From Hyphomonas pacifica (GTDB lineage: Bacteria; Pseudomonadota; Alphaproteobacteria; Caulobacterales; Hyphomonadaceae): a stretch of DNA of 64,000 nt. The stretch is from the NCBI RefSeq assembly GCF_000682675.1, contig NZ_AWFA01000056.1, forward strand, positions 62,001-126,000, in the 5' to 3' direction. This document shows positions 41,801-48,300 of this stretch, piece by piece. Both the position numbers and the translations under genes were made by a program. The notes below the pieces were generated by a model. The model saw nothing but the letters and a program-made list of their open reading frames with translations, was not told the origin of the DNA and did no database searches. Position 1 is the stretch's first letter. The number at the start of each line of letters is the position of its first letter.

Positions 41801-43214
41801 GGAGCAGGGTCAGCACGGTCGGCTTTACCAGATGGAAGGCCAGCAGGGTTTCGTAAATCTCTCCCCAGAATGGACGGCGGTCTCCGCCCTGCGTACGTTC
41901 ACTAGAAAGGGTAGAGATATAGAGATGCGGCACGGCATAGGCGAAGATCAACGCGGCAGAGGCGTGGATGATGTTCTGCCCAGCAATCAAATAGGCCAGC
42001 GGGGCGGTCAGGAAGACAATGCGCGGCAGCGGAAACTGGAAGTGCAACATCGCATTCAAATAACAAAGCCGCTGTGGCAATTTCAGCCCCTTGCCAAACA
42101 GCGGATTATCAATGCGGAAAATCTGCGTCATGCCCCGTGCCCAGCGAATGCGCTGTCCGATGTGCAGGATTAGACGCTCGGTCGCGAGGCCCGCAGACAG
42201 GCGCGCAGAGATATAGGCCGTATTCCAGCCCATTCGCTGCAGTTTCAACGCAGTATGCGCATCTTCCGTGACGGTTTCCCCGGCAAATCCGTTGGTCTGC
42301 ATCAGGGCTTCCCGGCGAATGATCGCGCAGGAGCCGCAGAAAAAGGTCGCGTTCCAAAGGTCGTTCCCGCTCTGCACGGGGCCATAGAACAGGTCACCCT
42401 CCCCTGGCAAATCCTCGACACTACCAAGGTTACGCTGGACCGGATCAGGCGAATAGAAATGGTGCGGTGTCTGCAACAGGGCGAGCTTCGGGTCTCTCTG
42501 GAACCAGCCAATTGTCAGCTGCAAGAAAGCGCGCGTTGGCACATGGTCACAATCGAACACGACGATCAGGTCGCCGTCAGTCTTCTTCATGGCGGCGTTC
42601 AGATTGCCGGCCTTGGCATGCTTGTTGTCCGTGCGCGTCAAATACCCGCAATTGGCCTCGCGGGCGAATTCACGGAATTCCTCGCGGCGGCCATCATCCA
42701 GGATGAAGACGCGGTAGCGGTCTGCCGGATAGTCCATGTCCATCGCGGCAAACACCGTATTGCGGACAATATCCAGGCTTTCATTATAGGTCGGGATATA
42801 GACATCCACCGTTGGCCATTCCGACGGCTCCCCTTTCATCTCCACGACCGGGCGATGCAGTGGCCAGCTAGTCTGGATCAGGCCCAGCAGCATGATCAAC
42901 CAGGCATACAGCTCTGCCAGGTAGAGACCGGTGCCCAGCACAAACTCCACCGGTGTGCCAAATTCAAGCGTGTGGGTTGTACGCCACCAGATATACCGTG
43001 TGGACACCAACAGTGCGATGCCTGCCAGCACCAGTGTACCACGGCGGGATTTGGTGCGGCTTACAATAAAGGCCGCGAGCATGACGCCCAGGCCAAAGAT
43101 CCATTGATCCCTGAAATCCAGCGGCACGGAAATGACCATGACAGCCAGAAAGGCAACCAGCATCCAGACTGGAAGCATCATCACCTTGCGGAGAAATCCG
43201 AAGGAATTTCCCAT
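38880..43214 (-). CDS. bcsAB: Fused cellulose synthase BcsA-BcsB
   Basis: 1444 residues. BcsA part, residues 1-~690: membrane helices, GT2 domain with D173-D174 (ILDDGRR), D221-x-D223 (FDCDH), T316-E-D318 and Q354-R-I-R-W358. The PilZ domain has R560-x3-R564 and N587-F-S-M-G-G, the c-di-GMP-binding motifs. A hydrophobic segment at 697-718 ending TPSFAQEAPP looks like the old BcsB signal peptide. The BcsB part then runs to the end: carbohydrate-binding and flavodoxin-like domains, with a C-terminal membrane anchor (PWWLAFAFWMSGRPLFMVFSGVIVALIVAGPVYALL). The enzyme polymerises UDP-glucose and extrudes beta-1,4-glucan. It starts two bases after the bcsQ stop. Confidence 0.95.
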   Translation of the reverse strand: MGNSFGFLRKVMMLPVWMLVAFLAVMVISVPLDFRDQWIFGLGVMLAAFIVSRTKSRRGTLVLAGIALLVSTRYIWWRTTHTLEFGTPVEFVLGTGLYLAELYAWLIMLLGLIQTSWPLHRPVVEMKGEPSEWPTVDVYIPTYNESLDIVRNTVFAAMDMDYPADRYRVFILDDGRREEFREFAREANCGYLTRTDNKHAKAGNLNAAMKKTDGDLIVVFDCDHVPTRAFLQLTIGWFQRDPKLALLQTPHHFYSPDPVQRNLGSVEDLPGEGDLFYGPVQSGNDLWNATFFCGSCAIIRREALMQTNGFAGETVTEDAHTALKLQRMGWNTAYISARLSAGLATERLILHIGQRIRWARGMTQIFRIDNPLFGKGLKLPQRLCYLNAMLHFQFPLPRIVFLTAPLAYLIAGQNIIHASAALIFAYAVPHLYISTLSSERTQGGDRRPFWGEIYETLLAFHLVKPTVLTLLQPRKGKFNVTDKGDLLDKTYFDLDAVKPHMVTIGLMIFGIVFGTGRLLIFSEPGSMPIGTLLLNIGWATFSLIILLAAVSVARETRQVREHIRIDQTLQATLYRDDGYVFDCSTINFSMGGVAVRLPEGMDLTGHTINSISIPMGDDTLTVPVEAIRTDGGILRLRFEPLDQLYSRQLVRAVMGRADAWQPSAPREPVSGMRSIKDIVGVDAVTFKRILGPSLGRVPVTLTAIAALCVLAGALTPSFAQEAPPLRSGPVSQDLGAGMRQSRMTLEDLSIRSPIRLQGTRAEIGIPFGMRADEVATKASVTVNMAYSPALLGDLSQLVVMLNGEVIQTVKLLPDGADGTTLELEIEPALFLPGANQLNFRFLGHYAADCEDPFHSSLWMNISNERTFLDVTVQQLKFPPDLRKLPAPFFDEHDSMPLNLPFVMAARPSDGELEAAGTIASWLGSLASYRGFRFTPQSGVLPEGNAVVFLDAQDRVPGIERQVTGPEVAIVPNPADEFGQLLLIMGRTDAELKQAAAGLAFASGFVGGQDISMKDFRVPAFERYGAPRWLPTDRKVPLSEISEPYSLEARGLPPGPLSAQFRVSPDLLFWPGTGGKVDMAYRYPAAPWLDRAASRLDVSLNSNFLETLPLGGESVLNRLVKGAQTVSEERKAKVTLPRYNLFGQNELVFDYNLILADKSECTGMIPTNVAVSVLADSQIDLTGAHHAMQMPDLAPFAGAGYPFTIRPDLAETAILMPRDADAATIETYLVLMGRFGDSTGAPTVRARVTREVNPNRMHDEDILVIGPVSLGNDQDLFHGAPVSFAGGQIHVPASSLMDRVGSMASTRKRNRAAEANDTLMAADEFTGMIGFESPFASRRSVVAVLGSDTSRLPGMIYALEDIDVIADVQGDLSIVHGDGMASYMIGSSYWISDLPWWLAFAFWMSGRPLFMVFSGVIVALIVAGPVYALLKRQERRRLQDMDSES

Positions 43215-43216
43215 GA

Positions 43217-43948
43217 TCAGACCGCCCGCCGCGTAGCCGTGTCTGCGCCTTCAGTGCTGACCCCCGGCTCACCCTTCAGATGTGCCTCAATCATATTGGT
43301 CAGTGCTGTAACATCCCGCAGCACAACGCTTTGCGGCGCGAATTTCTCCAGCACCTCAAACTGTGCCAGCGCCTCATTGACGGCTTCATCCCGGCGGACA
43401 ATTCCGAAATATTGCTCGCCCAGCAGTTCAGCCAGAAACCGGCGGCAATGTCGCGAAAGCTTGTACTGCTCATCCACGCGGTTGAGTACGACGCCAAAAT
43501 TCTGCAGCTCCCGGATTGATTGCCCTTCATCCAGAAGAGTCAGACTGGTCAGGTCCGCCGGACTTGGTTCCAGCACACACAGATTGAAATCCGCAAACCG
43601 GCTTATCTCATGGCGTAGTTCCAGATTGGAAGAGGAAATGTCGAAAATGAACAATTGGCTTGTGTCGCCGCCGGAAAAATCCTGAACCAGTTGTTCCGCT
43701 GCCATCCGGCTGCCATAGCCTTTTACCAGACGCACGCCCCCGATCACCGGGGCATCAGCTTCAGCGCCCTGCCATGGCTGGATCGTCTGTGAAGGCACCA
43801 TTCCGAAGTGCAGTTTCAACGTATCCTGGCGAGTATAGTCTATCAGGGTGACCGGACGACCACGGCCCGCGAATGACATCGCCAGCCGCGCCGCGATCAG
43901 CGTTGTACCGCTACCGCCCTTCGGAGAGTGTACTGAAATTACGGTCAT
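43217..43948 (-). CDS. bcsQ: BcsQ, MinD/ParA-like ATPase of the cellulose operon
   Basis: 243 residues. The P-loop reads HSPKGGSGTTLIAARLAMSF: the lysine early in the loop is kept but the usual G-K-T is G-T-T, as in known BcsQ proteins. IFDISSSNLELRHEISRFADFNLCVLEPSPADLTSLTLL gives switch II and the following strand. BcsQ localises and promotes assembly of the secretion machinery at the inner membrane. The start overlaps the preceding gene by four bases, and bcsAB begins two bases after the stop. Confidence 0.9.
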   Translation of the reverse strand: MTVISVHSPKGGSGTTLIAARLAMSFAGRGRPVTLIDYTRQDTLKLHFGMVPSQTIQPWQGAEADAPVIGGVRLVKGYGSRMAAEQLVQDFSGGDTSQLFIFDISSSNLELRHEISRFADFNLCVLEPSPADLTSLTLLDEGQSIRELQNFGVVLNRVDEQYKLSRHCRRFLAELLGEQYFGIVRRDEAVNEALAQFEVLEKFAPQSVVLRDVTALTNMIEAHLKGEPGVSTEGADTATRRAV

Positions 43949-44298
43949 GATTTTGCCTGTCCGAGTTTGCCGAGAAACCGTCGAAGATCGACGGCTTCAG
44001 TCTGGGCTCGCCCCGGTTCATTCGCGGGTGATGGCTGCGGCGCCGAATACTGCCCAAGAAAACTGCCCGCCGGTTTGGCCGACTGGGGCGCACGACGTGC
44101 CTGTGCCGCAGGTCGGCGCGGTTCAGGCGCTCGCGGCGCCTCTTCCCGGCGTTCGCCCTTGCCGGAAATCCGTTCGTCCTTGAGCAGCGCCTCGAACACG
44201 GGCCACAACTCCATATCCGTATAGGGATCTTCGAACTGCTTGTATCGAAAATCTTGACGACTCAACTTCTCCAGCAAAGCGCGTGCATCGTTTCTCAT
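43945..44298 (-). CDS. bcsP: Proline-rich BcsP/BcsR-like cellulose operon protein
   Basis: 117 residues. The N terminus (DARALLEKLSRQDFRYKQFEDPYTDMELWPVFEALLKDER) resembles the short BcsR-type helical motif. Residues ~50-95 are rich in Pro, Ala and Arg (EEAPRAPEPRRPAAQARRAP) and predicted disordered. The C terminus is a short amphipathic helix, VDLRRFLGKLGQAK. This layout and its place directly before bcsQ, in an operon with bcsD, match BcsP, the proline-rich partner proposed for BcsD in type I systems. The alternative is a long BcsR. First gene of the operon; overlaps bcsQ by four bases. Confidence 0.6.
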   Translation of the reverse strand: MRNDARALLEKLSRQDFRYKQFEDPYTDMELWPVFEALLKDERISGKGERREEAPRAPEPRRPAAQARRAPQSAKPAGSFLGQYSAPQPSPANEPGRAQTEAVDLRRFLGKLGQAKS

Positions 44299-44644
44299 AG
44301 CCCATTACCACTGTTATCATTAAGCATTTGGGTACCACAACTACGCTTAACGCAGCGTTACGTCCCAACAGGCTGAGCACAGATAATCGGCCCATGTGAT
44401 GGTTAACAGAGTTCTGAATACGGTTTATCTGTATAAGGATAAGATAATATTTTGTTAAGCATGACTAATAAGGCGTTACAGAAGGTCACAAGTCATCAGA
44501 GCCTTGCATCGACAGCATACCACCTGACACAAAAATGGCCGTCCTTCCTGAAATATTCAGGAAAAACAGCCTCTTACATGGTTAACTAAAGGCAAGCGAC
44601 TTTTTGCGAAGACACCGCCGTCCCGTAGAAAAATCCACCTTTTG
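44299..44644. other. bcs operon promoter region with inverted repeats
   Basis: 346 bases without a gene, AT-rich for this window. It contains TAACGC-A-GCGTTA at 44348-44360, about 50-60 bases before the bcsP-like start and therefore well placed as an operator. The same site reads TTAA-N7-TTAC, one base from the CtrA consensus TTAA-N7-TTAA. A second perfect inverted repeat, TTCCTGAA-ATA-TTCAGGAA (44545-44563), lies near the HD-domain gene end, without a T-run on either strand. Several further TTAAC half sites are scattered. The promoter itself is not clear. Confidence 0.5.
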
Positions 44645-45241
44645 TTATTCCTCCATTGCCTTGAGATACATAGAGTTTTTAGGCTTGGAGAAGACACGCT
44701 CCACCATGGGCACGAAAAACTCCAGCGGTTCGCTCTTATACTCCGGATCAAATGCAGTTTGATCATATAAATGGCAGAACTGCGCGCAATATTCATAATG
44801 CGGACTGTCCTTGAATTTCTCCCTCAAGTTCCGGTCGAGACCCAGATGGTGGAAGAAATAATACCCCTGAAACGCGCCATGATTGGCCACCATCCAGTGG
44901 TTTGCCTCTGAGACGAAAGGCTTCAGGATCGCGGCGGCAACGTCCGGGTGGTTATAGCTTCCCAACGTATCACCAATGTCATGAAGCAGCGCACAGACGA
45001 CATATTCCTCATCCCGGCCATCCCGGTGCGCACGTGTCGCTGTCTGCAGGGAGTGCTCCAGCCGGTCGATCGGAAAGCCGCCAAAATCTCCATCCAGCAG
45101 GCGCAAATGGTCCAGCACCCGCTTGGCAAGCCCCTTGTTGAAGGCCTTGGAATTCGCCGCGATGATGTCCCAGTCTTCCTTCGTGCCCTCCAGCATTTCG
45201 CGGAATTTGGCGCGTTCGCCCATATCGTGCCCGTCGGCCAT
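44645..45241 (-). CDS. HD-domain phosphohydrolase/oxygenase-like protein
   Basis: 198 residues. The HD motif is in DEEYVVCALLHDIGDTLG, with upstream LEHSLQTATRAHRDG and downstream HWMVANHGAFQGYYFFHHLG and YCAQFCHLYDQTAFDPEYKSEPLEFF supplying the other histidines and the last aspartate. The spacing and the HSLQTA...HDIGD...H...YDQTAFD pattern resemble PhnZ-like diiron HD oxygenases as much as nucleotide phosphohydrolases. The substrate is unknown. It lies upstream of the bcs operon in the same direction but 346 bases away, so a common transcript is unlikely. Confidence 0.82.
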   Translation of the reverse strand: MADGHDMGERAKFREMLEGTKEDWDIIAANSKAFNKGLAKRVLDHLRLLDGDFGGFPIDRLEHSLQTATRAHRDGRDEEYVVCALLHDIGDTLGSYNHPDVAAAILKPFVSEANHWMVANHGAFQGYYFFHHLGLDRNLREKFKDSPHYEYCAQFCHLYDQTAFDPEYKSEPLEFFVPMVERVFSKPKNSMYLKAMEE

Positions 45242-45300
45242 GTTTACCTCCCTTATATCTTTTGCTCAGAATACACAGGCCAGCGCGGTGACACAAACAG

Positions 45301-45335
45301 AAACGCCCCCGGCCATTTGGTCCGGGGGCGCCTTT
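45301..45335 (-). terminator. Terminator after the PcfJ-like gene
   Basis: Arms CGCCCCCGG and CCGGGGGCG form a 9-bp GC stem around a short loop. On the minus strand it is followed by TTTC; on the plus strand by CCTTTT. It lies ~20 bases after the stop of the minus-strand gene at 45354. Confidence 0.7.
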
Positions 45336-45353
45336 TGCCTTGCCGTGTCCTGC

Positions 45354-46433
45354 CTAGTCCCACAGGGAGCCAAGCATCAGCCCGGCCCGCCAGTCTTCCC
45401 TATGGGGCACATAGGCCGGCCCACAGTGCGGACAGGCATGCTTGTGCAGACGGTCTGCCAGCGTCCAGCTGGACTCGCCTGTACGCACACCGGCCCCTTC
45501 CAGTAGGCCGACCAGGTGACGCAGATGCGGCTCCTCCACATCGGCATTCCGGGCCAGCTTTGCCTCTGCCAGCCGCCAGCCAGCCGGATCCTGACGCAGG
45601 GCCAGAGCAACCGGCGGACGGCCCCCTTCGCGTACGGCATAGACCGCCATACGCCCCAGGGAGAGATCGGCCGCGAAGTCCCGCAGGCAATTGTGGAACT
45701 CCAATGCGATCTCAGCCAGTGCCTTGCGGGTACGAACCGGATGGAACGCTGCCGGCAGACGCGGCGGCGCGAGCACAAAGCCGAACTCGGCCGGCTGCAG
45801 GGCTTCCGCCGCCATGTCGAACAGGCGGACAGACGTCGCCGCCCGTTGCCAGCGCTTGACCAGGTGAGGTCCATGCCCCGCCCCATGAATTCTCCGGGCC
45901 AGAGCATAGGCATCCGCCAGGTCTTCCGCTGCCTCCTTGCGCTCCGGAAGGCGGCCGATGATGCCTGGCACCCGTAACGCAGACGGAAGGGCCTGCATCA
46001 GGGTCAGCTGATCTGCTTCAATCTGCGGCATGTGCCGCAACACTGTGACGGCTTCCGGATCGGCAAACAGGGCCAGAAAGGCATCATACGCGTCTTCCTG
46101 CCACAGCGCTTCACCGAGACGTCCGAGCGCCTTCATCAGGCCACCCGGCGCCTCACCGCGCATCAGAATGCGGGCAAGGTCAGCGTCGCGGGCACGCTCC
46201 ACCGCGTGCACAACGTCCAGCTCCATACCGCCGGGATCAGTCCAGCGCCGTTGCAAAAGGATCGCTGCCGCATGACGCCGCGCCGTCGGCAAGGCAAAGA
46301 AGCCGGCATGTGGCGCAGGCCAGAGATGGGCAACCCGGCCCGCATGCGGCCCGGCAATGAACACCAGCAAAGGCGTTGGTGCGGGGGCCTTGCCACGAGA
46401 CAAGACACCCGCGCGGGTCATGAGCGTGCCCAT
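45354..46433 (-). CDS. PcfJ-like protein with C-terminal CxxC
   Basis: 359 residues from MGTLMTRAGVLSRG; AAGGAGG lies seven bases before this ATG, so the longer open frame is not needed. It is mostly helical with an Arg-rich middle. The C-terminal third (EFHNCLRDFAADLSLGRMAVYAVREGG, then VALALRQDPAGWRLAEAKLARNADV) follows the pattern of PcfJ-type domains: a cysteine, then a G followed by a strand, a R-x-G turn, and a late N. A CPHCGPAYVPHR motif near residue 335 could bind zinc. Function is not known. It lies downstream of rtcB with a 272-base spacer that can fold. Confidence 0.6.
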   Translation of the reverse strand: MGTLMTRAGVLSRGKAPAPTPLLVFIAGPHAGRVAHLWPAPHAGFFALPTARRHAAAILLQRRWTDPGGMELDVVHAVERARDADLARILMRGEAPGGLMKALGRLGEALWQEDAYDAFLALFADPEAVTVLRHMPQIEADQLTLMQALPSALRVPGIIGRLPERKEAAEDLADAYALARRIHGAGHGPHLVKRWQRAATSVRLFDMAAEALQPAEFGFVLAPPRLPAAFHPVRTRKALAEIALEFHNCLRDFAADLSLGRMAVYAVREGGRPPVALALRQDPAGWRLAEAKLARNADVEEPHLRHLVGLLEGAGVRTGESSWTLADRLHKHACPHCGPAYVPHREDWRAGLMLGSLWD

Positions 46434-46452
46434 GATCCACCTCCTTTCACTT

Positions 46453-46484
46453 GATCCGGAAACAGATTTTCCTTTTCCCGGACC
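46453..46484 (-). other. Leader hairpin before the PcfJ-like gene
   Basis: On the minus strand GGTCCGGGAAA and TTTCCGGATC pair with a single bulge around a purine-rich loop that contains AGGAAAA. The hairpin ends about ten bases before the strong ribosome site of the gene starting at 46433, so it may affect its translation. Confidence 0.35.
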
Positions 46485-46620
46485 ATGAAACTTCAGAATC
46501 ATCTCAGTATCAGGAGGCGACCGGCCATAGCGCGGGCGCCGCTGACAACGCCCCCCGCCTTTGCGAGGAGCTGTGTGTGTCTCTACAACTCTGCATCATC
46601 TCATCTTGTCTCGCTTGCCT

Positions 46621-46650
46621 GACAGGCCATCCGTCAGCGGATAGCCTGTC
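46621..46650 (-). other. 30-base perfect hairpin between rtcB and the PcfJ-like gene
   Basis: Minus strand GACAGGCTATCCG, loop CTGA, CGGATGGCCTGTC: 13 pairs with one U-G wobble. It has no T-run, so it is not a canonical terminator. It lies about 55 bases after the rtcB stop and could be an mRNA-stabilising or processing structure. Confidence 0.5.
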
Positions 46651-46705
46651 AAGTCCATTTTACTGGCAGGCACAGGCCGTCACATTCTGCAACGGCCAGG
46701 CCTTA

Positions 46706-47917
46706 TCAGCCCTTCACGCACACAACCTGTTTCAGGGTGTGAACCACTTCCACAAGATCTGTCTGCGCGGCCATGACGCTGTCGATATCCTTATAGGCCA
46801 TGGGCGTCTCATCGATCACGCCCTTGTCCTTCCGGCATTCGACACCTTCGGTCGCCGCAAGGTGATCCTCGACAGAGAACCGCCGTTTGGCTTCACCCCG
46901 GCTCATGGCCCGCCCTGCCCCATGGGAGCAGGAGCAGAAAGAGTCTGCATGTCCCTTCCCGCGAACAATGAAGGATTTCGCCCCCATTGATCCCGGAATG
47001 ATGCCCAGTTCATCCTTCCCGGCGCGCACGGCGCCCTTCCGGGTAACCCAGACATCGGACCCAAAATGGTGTTCCCGCTCCACATAATTGTGGTGGCAAT
47101 TCACCGCTTCCTTCTCCAGCGCAAAGGCCGGAAAATGCTCACGCAGGGTAAACAGTACACGGTCCATCATCACCTCGCGGTTCAGGCGGGCATAATCCTG
47201 CGCCCAGCTGACCGCTTCGGTGTAATCGTCGAACAATGCCTCTCCTTCCACGAAGAAGGCGAGATCCTTGTCCGGCACATGATAGCTCAGCACACGTTTC
47301 TCCAGGGCCTCGCGTGCTTCCTGAATGAAATAGGTTCCGAGGATGTTCCCCGTCCCGCGAGAGCCGGAATGAAGCATCACCCAGACGCGGTCCGCTTCAT
47401 CCAGACACAGCTCGATGAAGTGGTTTCCGCCGCCCAACGTGCCCAACTGCTTGGCAAATGCCGTGCGCTGAATACGCCGATGCTTCTTCAGGATCACATC
47501 CAGTCTGTCCGCCAGGCCAGAGGCCTTCAGGGCCGTTGCCGCGCGCGCCGGAGCTTCCTTGTGGTTGCCACCGCGCCCATTGCCAACCGGCACCTTGCGC
47601 TCGATCTCGCTACGGATGGCCGACAGGCTATCCGGCAGATCTTTCGCCGTCAGGCTAGTGCGGATTGCCATCATCCCGCACCCAATATCGACCCCGACAG
47701 CGGCAGGAATGATCGCGCCCCGCGTGGGGATGACCGAGCCAACCGTCGCGCCGCGGCCATAATGCACATCCGGCATCACGGCCAAATGGCTGTGAATGAA
47801 CGGCAAACCCGCCACATTCTCCAGCTGGGTGCGCGCTTGCGCTTCCAGAGGCACACCCTTGACCCAGGCCTTGATGCGCCCGCCAGCGCTGGTTTCTATC
47901 ACTTCAAAATCGCTCAT
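46706..47917 (-). CDS. rtcB: RNA 3'-phosphate/5'-OH ligase RtcB
   Basis: 403 residues. Manganese and guanylylation residues are visible: VDIGCGM with D77 and C80, GGNHFIEL, MLHSGSRGTGN, NCHHNYVERE, and the guanylylated H332 in CSHGAGRAMSR. The start has AAGGA a few bases upstream. RtcB joins 2',3'-cyclic phosphate or 3'-phosphate ends to 5'-OH ends with GTP and repairs cleaved tRNA and rRNA. No RtcA cyclase or sigma-54 regulator RtcR is next to it, unlike the E. coli operon. The nearest same-strand gene is the PcfJ-like protein. Confidence 0.95.
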   Translation of the reverse strand: MSDFEVIETSAGGRIKAWVKGVPLEAQARTQLENVAGLPFIHSHLAVMPDVHYGRGATVGSVIPTRGAIIPAAVGVDIGCGMMAIRTSLTAKDLPDSLSAIRSEIERKVPVGNGRGGNHKEAPARAATALKASGLADRLDVILKKHRRIQRTAFAKQLGTLGGGNHFIELCLDEADRVWVMLHSGSRGTGNILGTYFIQEAREALEKRVLSYHVPDKDLAFFVEGEALFDDYTEAVSWAQDYARLNREVMMDRVLFTLREHFPAFALEKEAVNCHHNYVEREHHFGSDVWVTRKGAVRAGKDELGIIPGSMGAKSFIVRGKGHADSFCSCSHGAGRAMSRGEAKRRFSVEDHLAATEGVECRKDKGVIDETPMAYKDIDSVMAAQTDLVEVVHTLKQVVCVKG

Positions 47918-47992
47918 TGTTCCTTAGTCTGCTCTTTTCTCAGACTCCTCCTGACAAGCCCTCCACGCGTTTCCATCGGGTTCGAAAGACAT

Positions 47993-48026
47993 AAAAAAAA
48001 CCCTCCGGGCGTAAACGCGCGGAGGG
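47993..48026 (-). terminator. Terminator of a short transcription unit
   Basis: Arms CCCTCCGCGCG and CGCCCGGAGGG (one mismatch) around TTTA, followed by eight T on the minus strand. It lies 76 bases before the rtcB start and 43 bases after a small frame, so it ends a separate unit rather than a known gene. Confidence 0.88.
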
Positions 48027-48068
48027 CGGCATAAGACCGGTTGCCCAGCCCCGGACTGACACTCAGCC

Positions 48069-48155
48069 CTATCCACTCACCTCCATGCAGCAGCCCTCGC
48101 TACCGGGTAGCCGGTTACGATTTGCGCTTTGAAAGTTTGGTTCTGGCCGTTTCAT
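48069..48155 (-). CDS. Possible 28-residue peptide in a stand-alone transcription unit
   Basis: ATG 48155 to TAG 48069, with GAGGA about eight bases upstream. The peptide begins MKRPEPNFQSANRNR, is basic, and has a double cysteine (GCCMEVSG) near the end. A promoter-like site and a strong terminator frame it closely. The same stretch can fold: ATCCACTC upstream pairs with GAGTGGAT at the stop, so a non-coding RNA is just as possible. I recognise no family. Confidence 0.25.
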   Translation of the reverse strand: MKRPEPNFQSANRNRLPGSEGCCMEVSG

Positions 48156-48185
48156 CGGTCCGTCCTCTGAGTGGATTGAGGCCGC

Positions 48186-48214
48186 CATATGACGGAGGGC
48201 GCGGGCAGCGTCAA
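48186..48214 (-). promoter_or_regulatory. Putative sigma-70-type promoter of the short unit
   Basis: On the minus strand TTGACG (48214-48209), 17-base spacer, CATATG (48191-48186). The -35 matches five of six consensus bases, the -10 only three. It lies between the metallophosphoesterase terminator and the 28-codon frame, leaving a transcript of roughly 190 bases to the terminator at 47993. Confidence 0.4.
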
Positions 48215-48224
48215 CCCCAAAGAT

Positions 48225-48256
48225 AAAAAAATCCCCGGACACATATGATCCGGGGA
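48225..48256 (-). terminator. Terminator after the metallophosphoesterase gene
   Basis: Arms TCCCCGGA and TCCGGGGA with a nine-base loop, followed by seven T on the minus strand, 45 bases after the stop at 48301. Confidence 0.88.
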
Positions 48257-48300
48257 CTGATATGCAAAATCATGTTTCCTTGTATCACAAGGCTCTGGGC

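Noticed and set aside
48121-48200. Resemblance of the short unit to 6S RNA, SRP RNA, tmRNA or RNase P RNA
   Set aside because: None of the conserved sequence blocks of these RNAs could be found; the unit is left unassigned.
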